NCBI RefSeq assembly: GCF_040546025.1
Contig: NZ_JBEPNA010000004.1
Coordinates: 1-64,000 of the forward strand
Origin: Marisediminicola sp040546025
Lineage (GTDB): Bacteria; Actinomycetota; Actinomycetes; Actinomycetales; Microbacteriaceae
Reading direction: 5' to 3'
DNA length: 64,000 nt
Shown: piece after piece, positions 59,320 through 64,000 of the stretch
How positions within the stretch are numbered: the first letter of the stretch is position 1
Layout of the letters: the number at the start of each line of letters is the position of its first letter
Position numbers and translations under genes: made by a program
The notes under the pieces: generated by a model
What the model saw: only the letters and a program-made list of their open reading frames with translations
Databases searched by the model: none
Told to the model about the DNA's origin: nothing

Positions 59320-60483
59320 GTGGAACAATTCGCACACGAACGGGACCGCCTGCTGAGGAGCACCGCGCGCGGACTGGGCCTTGCCAGTCTCGTCGTCTCC
59401 CTCCTCTGCCTCGCGGTCCCCGGGGTCGTGCCGCTCGGCACGCTCCTGACGGCGATTCCCCTCTTCGCGGTATTCGCCTTCTGTCTGGTCCGGCTCGGTT
59501 CGAGCGGCTCCGTGATCTGGCCGATCCTGAGCATGGTTGCGGGTCTGTCGATCCTCGTCCTCGTGCAGGTGCCGTTCGACGGCGACACGACCGTCGCGGC
59601 GGGGACCTCGCTCGTCACACTCGCCGGCGGCGGCATAGCGGCCCTGGCAATCGTGCTGACAGGCAGTCTCCCGCGCATCCTCATCCTCGCAACGGGCCTC
59701 GTCGCGAGCACCGTGCTCGTCGAGCTCGCGGTTCCCGGTGCCCGCCTGATCTCCTCCCAGAGTGCGACGGTGCTGCTCGGCTGGGCGCTCTGCGCGACCT
59801 TCGCCTACTGGTTGAGCGCGACGGTGCCCCGCGCGGCCCGGCAGATCTACAGCATCGGTCGCGCCCACAGGGCGGAGCGGCAGGCGAGCGAGACCGAGGC
59901 TCAGCGCCGACAGGGCGCCCGACTGCTGCACGACACCGTGCTGGCCACCCTGACCCTCCTCGCCCACTCCGGCGTGGGGGTCGCGCCCGCGGCGCTGCAG
60001 CAGCAGGCCGGCGACGACGCGAGGCTGTTACGCCAGCTCCGCCTCGGCGGCACTCCTGTTCCGCAGCCGTCCGAGCACTTCAACGTCGAGCCCGTCGAGG
60101 AGTCTGCTCTCGGGCACACCCTCGAATCGGTCAAGCAGCGATTCGGGCGGATGGGCCTCGAGGTGAGCTGGCACGGCACCGGCCAGGTGCTGCTGCCGAG
60201 CGACGTGCTCGACGCCTTCCTCCTCGCCCTCGCCGAGTGCCTCGAGAACGTGCGCCGGCACGCCGGGGTGACGGATGCCCACGTGACGATCACCGACGAC
60301 GAGACGACCGTGCGTGCGATGGTGACGGATGCGGGCATCGGCTTCAGCCTCGATGACATCGACTCCGCTCGCCTCGGGTTCAAGGACTCGGTCGTCGGTC
60401 GACTCAAGGAGGTCGGCGGGAACGCACGCCTGTTCTCCTCCCCCGGCGCCGGAACGACCGTCGTGCTCGAGGTGCCCCGGTGA
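59320..60483 (+). CDS. Sensor histidine kinase (HisKA_3-like) with five to six membrane helices
   Basis: 387 residues with GTG start. The N-terminal 170 residues have about six hydrophobic segments and almost no external domain. The phosphorylated His204 is in ARLLHDTVLATLTLLAHSG, the DesK/NarX-type dimerisation motif. The ATPase is complete: N box LALAECLENVRRHAGV with Asn310, DAGIGF (338-343) and SSPGAGTTVVLEV near the end. It signals to one or both flanking response regulators. Its stop overlaps the next start, so it is coupled to the kinase-like gene. Confidence 0.9.
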   Translation: MEQFAHERDRLLRSTARGLGLASLVVSLLCLAVPGVVPLGTLLTAIPLFAVFAFCLVRLGSSGSVIWPILSMVAGLSILVLVQVPFDGDTTVAAGTSLVTLAGGGIAALAIVLTGSLPRILILATGLVASTVLVELAVPGARLISSQSATVLLGWALCATFAYWLSATVPRAARQIYSIGRAHRAERQASETEAQRRQGARLLHDTVLATLTLLAHSGVGVAPAALQQQAGDDARLLRQLRLGGTPVPQPSEHFNVEPVEESALGHTLESVKQRFGRMGLEVSWHGTGQVLLPSDVLDAFLLALAECLENVRRHAGVTDAHVTITDDETTVRAMVTDAGIGFSLDDIDSARLGFKDSVVGRLKEVGGNARLFSSPGAGTTVVLEVPR

Positions 60484-61739
60484 GCGGCATGCCCCGTTCC
60501 GCGGAGAACACCCTCGGCGTCGCACGCGGACGGCGTCGTCTCGCGGGGGTCCCTGCCTCGTCGACTGCCGCGCGCGCCGTCGTGCATGCCAACGCCCAGG
60601 GTTCCTCGCTCGGCAGCGCGCACCTCGCGCTGGGGGCCGGAGTGCTCTGCGCCATCCAGGCCATCTACGGCCTCGTCGCCTTCGCGACGAACATCGGTTC
60701 CTACCCGAGTGCACTGCCTGCCGTTCTCGCCTGGCTCCTGTTCATCGCGGCATTCGCGACCATGAGCCTGTCGATCGCCACCCGCGGCGAACGGCTCCCC
60801 ACCTGGCTCTTCGCCTCCTACCTCGCGGCACTCGCGGCCGTCGTCGCACTCGATTTCGTCGCGATCGCGCCGTTGGGCGACGTCGGTGCCTACGCCACGG
60901 CATCCGTCACGGCCGGCTTCGGCCTCATGACGGCGGTCGTGCACCGCCCGGCGCGCGAACTCATTGTGGCTGTCGCGGCGCTCTTCATCGCCTTCGTCAC
61001 CGCGATTGTGCTCACCACGCCGCTCACCGCCGAAACGATCCCCGGGCAGATCACCACGGTCGCGATCGCTGTGTTCCCCCCGCTCGTGGCGGTGTTCGCT
61101 GTGCGGCAGTTCCGGCGCATGGTGCAGCTCGAACTGGACCGCGTGCTCGTGCAGAGCACCGTCTCGGCGCCGCGGTTCGCCGTCGGGATGCTTGCCTCCG
61201 AGGAGCTTGCCCGGCTTGACCTTGCTGCCGAGGAACTGCTCGACTCGGTCGCGAGCGGGCGCACCGCGCTCCCCCTCCGCCCCAAGCTCGCGTCCACCGC
61301 GGCATCCCTCGCCACCGAGCTGCGCCTGCACCTCATCGAGGGCCGACGGGAGACCTGGCTCTACCACGCGATCACCGAATCCAACCAGCTCGGAAAGTCG
61401 GCGACGCTCAAGGACGCCGGAAGCCTCGCCGGGCTACTCGACCCACAGCAGCGCGACGGGCTGCTCTCGGCCGTGTGGCTGCTCGTCGCGGAGAAGAAGA
61501 AGAGCTCCCCCGCCACCGCGCAGCTGGTCATCGGACCGGTGCTTCCACGCATCGACCCCGGTTCCAAGCGCACCATCACCATTCCGATCGTCATCACCAC
61601 CACCGGCGTTCACCGCAACCGCGTCGACCCGTCGGCGTGGGCGGCGATCGCGAAGGTCGGCCGGTTCGTCGACTCCACGGAGCATTCGAGCCTGCGTGTC
61701 GACATTGAGTGCATCGTCCCGAACCCCGCCGACCAATAG
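60480..61739 (+). CDS. Membrane protein resembling a degenerate histidine kinase
   Basis: 419 residues, GTG overlapping the kinase stop. Six hydrophobic segments (about 50-205), then a cytoplasmic part of about 200 residues. This part keeps the order of a kinase core: a helical region (FAVGMLASEELARLDLAAEE), then LDPQQRDGLLSAVWLLVAEK where a kinase has DAFLLALAECLENV, then the strands TITIPIVITTTGVH. No H-box histidine with LHD, no Asn in the N position and no DxGxG is present, so it should not bind ATP. It looks like a pseudokinase partner of the kinase, inferred from position and parallels, not proven. Confidence 0.65.
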   Translation: MSGMPRSAENTLGVARGRRRLAGVPASSTAARAVVHANAQGSSLGSAHLALGAGVLCAIQAIYGLVAFATNIGSYPSALPAVLAWLLFIAAFATMSLSIATRGERLPTWLFASYLAALAAVVALDFVAIAPLGDVGAYATASVTAGFGLMTAVVHRPARELIVAVAALFIAFVTAIVLTTPLTAETIPGQITTVAIAVFPPLVAVFAVRQFRRMVQLELDRVLVQSTVSAPRFAVGMLASEELARLDLAAEELLDSVASGRTALPLRPKLASTAASLATELRLHLIEGRRETWLYHAITESNQLGKSATLKDAGSLAGLLDPQQRDGLLSAVWLLVAEKKKSSPATAQLVIGPVLPRIDPGSKRTITIPIVITTTGVHRNRVDPSAWAAIAKVGRFVDSTEHSSLRVDIECIVPNPADQ

Positions 61740-61770
61740 CATTCGACAAAGAGAACAGGAACACCACGCG

Positions 61771-62436
61771 ATGACTGAAAACCGGATCCGCCTTGCCTTG
61801 GTCGATGACCACCGGATGCTGCTCGGCGCACTGACCGAATGGATCCGAGGCGCTGCGAGCGACATCGACATGGTTGCCGCGTGCGCGTCCTGGCCAGAGC
61901 TTTTGACACACCCGCAGTTTCCCGTCGACGTTGTGCTGCTCGACCTCGACCTCAAGGACAACCTCCCGATTTCACTGAAGATCTCGACCCTGAAGACGGC
62001 CGGAGTGAAGACGGTGCTCATGAGCACCTACTCGGAGCCCAACGTCGTGCGCGAGGCTCTCGCGGCGGGCGCCCTCGGCTACCTCGTCAAGAGCGAGGAC
62101 GCCGAGATGATCGTCGAGGCGATTCGCTCGGCGGCCAAGGGCGAGTCGTACATCTCAGCGGAGCTCGACCTCGCACTCAATGCGGGCGACGTGGGCGGGG
62201 CGCCGAAGCTCAGCGCCCAGGAGCGCCGCGTCATGGCGCTCTACGGTGGCGGTGAGCCCGTGAAGACGGTCGCGTACCAGCTCGATATCTCTGAGGAGAC
62301 GGCGAAGTCCTATCTCAAGCGGATCCGGGAGAAGTACCGTGTCGCGGGCATCGACGTCGGCACGAAGGTGGCGCTGCGGAAGCGAGCGATCCAGGACGGC
62401 ATCCTGCTTCAGACTGATATGCCCGGCGCCTACTAA
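61771..62436 (+). CDS. Response regulator, NarL/LuxR family
   Basis: 221 residues from the ATG at 61771, with AACAGGA upstream; the long open frame before it belongs to the antisense-like frame of the preceding gene. Receiver: LALVDDHRMLLGALTEWI, the phosphorylation Asp58 in VVLLDLDLKDN and Lys in LGYLVKSEDAEM. HTH: KLSAQERRVMALYGGGEPVK, TVAYQLDISEETAKSYLKRI and the C terminus GIDVGTKVALRKRAIQDG. The second regulator of the cluster. Followed by an inverted-repeat array. Confidence 0.92.
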   Translation: MTENRIRLALVDDHRMLLGALTEWIRGAASDIDMVAACASWPELLTHPQFPVDVVLLDLDLKDNLPISLKISTLKTAGVKTVLMSTYSEPNVVREALAAGALGYLVKSEDAEMIVEAIRSAAKGESYISAELDLALNAGDVGGAPKLSAQERRVMALYGGGEPVKTVAYQLDISEETAKSYLKRIREKYRVAGIDVGTKVALRKRAIQDGILLQTDMPGAY

Positions 62437-62439
62437 CTG

Positions 62440-62668
62440 CTTTCATCATTCAGGAGTCTGGGGCTGAACTGACTTTCATCATTCAGGAGTCTGGGCTGCC
62501 AGCATCCGCCTGATGGACGAATTCTGGGTCTGGCGCGCGGTGCGCGGGGCGGCAACGGACCCCGCGGCCACCGCGGCGACGGCCCGATCCTGAATAATGA
62601 AACACCCACCGACCGCCTGCTCCTGAATAATGAAACACCCACCGACCGCCTGCTCCTGAATAGTGAAA
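62440..62668. repeat. Array of 33-bp-period repeats, two direct copies facing three inverted copies
   Basis: TTTCATCATTCAGGAGTCTG occurs at 62441 and again 33 bp later. The reverse complement form TCCTGAATAATGAAACACCC occurs at 62588 and 62621, exactly 33 bp apart, and a variant starts at 62654, also 33 bp on. So five copies of a 15-bp core (TTTCATYATTCAGGA) sit with a 33-bp period in two opposed groups separated by about 90 bp. The 18-bp between-cores of the second group are identical, so it is not CRISPR. It lies between convergent genes. Confidence 0.85.
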
Positions 62669-62686
62669 GCAGGCGGATGCGCCCGG

Positions 62687-63925
62687 CTACACCGGCGCCA
62701 GCACCGGCTCTGTCACGCGGCGGCGCTGCAGCAGCAGCGCGGTCACAGCCAGCGCGATGCCAGGGGCGCAGAGGATGAGGCCGACCCAGGTGGGCGAGAC
62801 GTAGCCGAACCCGGCAGCGATGGTCACCCCGCCGAGCAGGGCGCCCAGCGCGTTGCCGAGGTTCAGCGAGGCGTGGTTCGCGGCCGCAGCGAGCGTCTGG
62901 CTGTCGCCGGCGACGTCCATGAGCCGGGTCTGGATGGCGGGCGAGAGGGCGGATGCGGCGAAGCCGATCAGGAACACGAACACCAGCAGTCCCGCCGTGG
63001 TCTGCGAGGTGAGGGCGAGCCCGGTGAGCGCGATGACGAATAGCCCGAAGTAGGTGAAGATCGACCCCATCACGTTGCGATCGGCGGTCCAGCCGCCGAG
63101 GAAGTTGCCGAGGGTCATGCCGACCCCGACGACGACCAGCACGACGGGCACGAATCCCGTGCCGAGCCGGGTGACCTCGGTGACGAGCGGGGAGATGTAC
63201 GTGTACACGGCGAAGAACCCGCCGAAGCCAACCGCGCCGATGAGCAGGGCGAGCCAAACCTGAATGCGCCCGAAGGCGCGCAGCTCACGCCCCATGGTCG
63301 CGTCGGGATCCCCGGGCTGGAATGGAACGAGGTACGCGATCGCCACGAACGTCGCCGCGAAAATGGCCGCGACAGCGAGGTAGGCGATTCGCCAGCTCGT
63401 CATCTGCCCGAGGTAGGTGATCGTCGGCACACCGATCACGTTCGCGATCGTGAGACCGGAGAGCACGAGGGCGACGCCCTGCCCCCGCTTGCCAGGCCCC
63501 ATGATCGAGGCCGCGACGAGCGCGGCCACACCGAAGTAGGCGCCGTGCGGCAGCCCAGCGGCGAACCGCGCGGCGAGCACGAGGCCGAAGCTCGGCAGGA
63601 GCGCGGAGGCCACCGTACCGATCGTGAAGGCGGCGACGAGCACGAGAAGGAGCTGCTTGCGCGGGAAGCGGGCGGCGAGCGCCGCGATCGTCGGCGCACC
63701 GACGACGACGCCGAGGGCGTAAGCGGAGACGAGCGATCCCGCTCGCGCGTTTGCGACCGCGGGCGAGTCGGCGTACAGGCCCGGGAGGAGATCCTGGGCG
63801 AGGTTCGGCAGCAGCCCCATCGCGACGAATTCGGTCGCGCCGATGCCGAAACCGCCCAGAGCGAGCGCGAGCAGCGCGAGTCGGGCGCGGGCGGGTGTGA
63901 GTGTGGTCACGAAGGTGCGAACCAT
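62687..63925 (-). CDS. MFS transporter, DHA1 (AraJ / Cmx) type
   Basis: 412 residues from the ATG at 63925; the frame stays open to an ATG at 63964 and a GTG at 63934 is also possible, none with a clear ribosome-binding site. Twelve membrane segments. Motif GGFGIGATEFVAMGLLPNLA begins the family's first helix; AALAARFPRKQLLLVLVAAF is the loop 2-3 motif; AYFGVAALVAASIMGPGKRG is also typical. The closest characterised families are AraJ sugar exporters and the chloramphenicol exporter Cmx. Substrate cannot be told. The gene faces the repeat array. Confidence 0.88.
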   Translation of the reverse strand: MVRTFVTTLTPARARLALLALALGGFGIGATEFVAMGLLPNLAQDLLPGLYADSPAVANARAGSLVSAYALGVVVGAPTIAALAARFPRKQLLLVLVAAFTIGTVASALLPSFGLVLAARFAAGLPHGAYFGVAALVAASIMGPGKRGQGVALVLSGLTIANVIGVPTITYLGQMTSWRIAYLAVAAIFAATFVAIAYLVPFQPGDPDATMGRELRAFGRIQVWLALLIGAVGFGGFFAVYTYISPLVTEVTRLGTGFVPVVLVVVGVGMTLGNFLGGWTADRNVMGSIFTYFGLFVIALTGLALTSQTTAGLLVFVFLIGFAASALSPAIQTRLMDVAGDSQTLAAAANHASLNLGNALGALLGGVTIAAGFGYVSPTWVGLILCAPGIALAVTALLLQRRRVTEPVLAPV

Positions 63926-64000
63926 TCTGGTCACGAAAACGGGGAACGGCTCGCCGTCGAGCATCCAGCAGAGCTCGCCGCGGCGAACTTCCCCCTACTG

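Noticed and set aside
62440..62668. Possible CRISPR array (regular repeats and spacers)
   Set aside because: The core is only 15 bp, the between-core sequences are identical in one group, the two groups are in opposite orientation and no cas gene is near.

Overview
The window reads as chromosomal DNA of a high-GC actinobacterium, most likely a member of the Microbacteriaceae. This rests on the very GC-rich codon use with many GTG starts, a DUF222/HNH gene with an actinobacterial-type SOS box, F420- and mycothiol-flavoured enzymes (deazaflavin-dependent nitroreductase family, F420-reductase-like protein, luciferase-like monooxygenase, two MshA-like glycosyltransferases), and SigE-family sigma factors. 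No ribosomal RNA, prophage or plasmid gene was seen. The placement is inference from gene content.

1-6.4 kb: edge of a DUF222/HNH gene under a LexA-type box, a transglutaminase-like protein, pdxH, tRNA-Arg(CCG), a histidine phosphatase, an alpha/beta hydrolase and an LtrA membrane protein, with two gene-poor stretches (1980-2521, 3179-3833). 6.4-10.3 kb: a small accessory island (DUF4395-like, DUF6153-like, DUF305 lipoprotein, F510_1955-type lipoprotein and a prolipoprotein diacylglyceryl transferase) that resembles actinobacterial copper/envelope islands. 10.5-22 kb: a regulator-rich zone with three divergent TetR units sharing a CTTAC-N3/4-GTAAG type operator. They control DUF4386/DUF6326 membrane proteins and oxidoreductases, and the third unit is decayed (internally deleted tetR, truncated DUF6326). 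An SRPBCC-VOC fusion, a sigma/anti-sigma-like pair and an XRE/membrane-protein pair lie among them.

22-28 kb: small redox proteins, a secreted fasciclin protein, a GT4 glycosyltransferase and an M20 peptidase. 28-32 kb: a dicarboxylate symporter facing its probable two-component system. 32-37 kb: a SigE-family sigma factor with a membrane-anchored partner, then a TPM-domain protein with PspA. 37-44 kb: metabolic genes (F420-reductase-like, arginase-like with an altered metal ligand, crotonase, RraB, disulfide reductase, MshA-like glycosyltransferase, SDR). 44-48.8 kb: a tandem duplication that left one intact LLM oxidoreductase, one intact amidase, two lipoprotein paralogues, and a fused pair of gene fragments between them.

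48.8-55.8 kb: a lipoprotein, a GNAT/SRPBCC-like pair, an inverted-repeat element, and a five-gene leftward operon (SDR, phosphoribosyltransferase, ung, ABC ATPase, ABC permease), then a membrane acyltransferase. 55.9-58.5 kb: metY-metX for methionine synthesis by direct sulfhydrylation. 58.5-62.4 kb: an unusual signalling cluster: response regulator, histidine kinase, a membrane protein that looks like a degenerate kinase, and a second response regulator. It is followed by an array of 33-bp-periodic inverted repeats and a convergent MFS exporter.

The strongest candidates for something undescribed are the kinase/pseudokinase/two-regulator cluster, the 33-bp repeat array beside it, the inverted-repeat element at 50.7 kb, and the repeated TetR-membrane-protein module with its shared operator.
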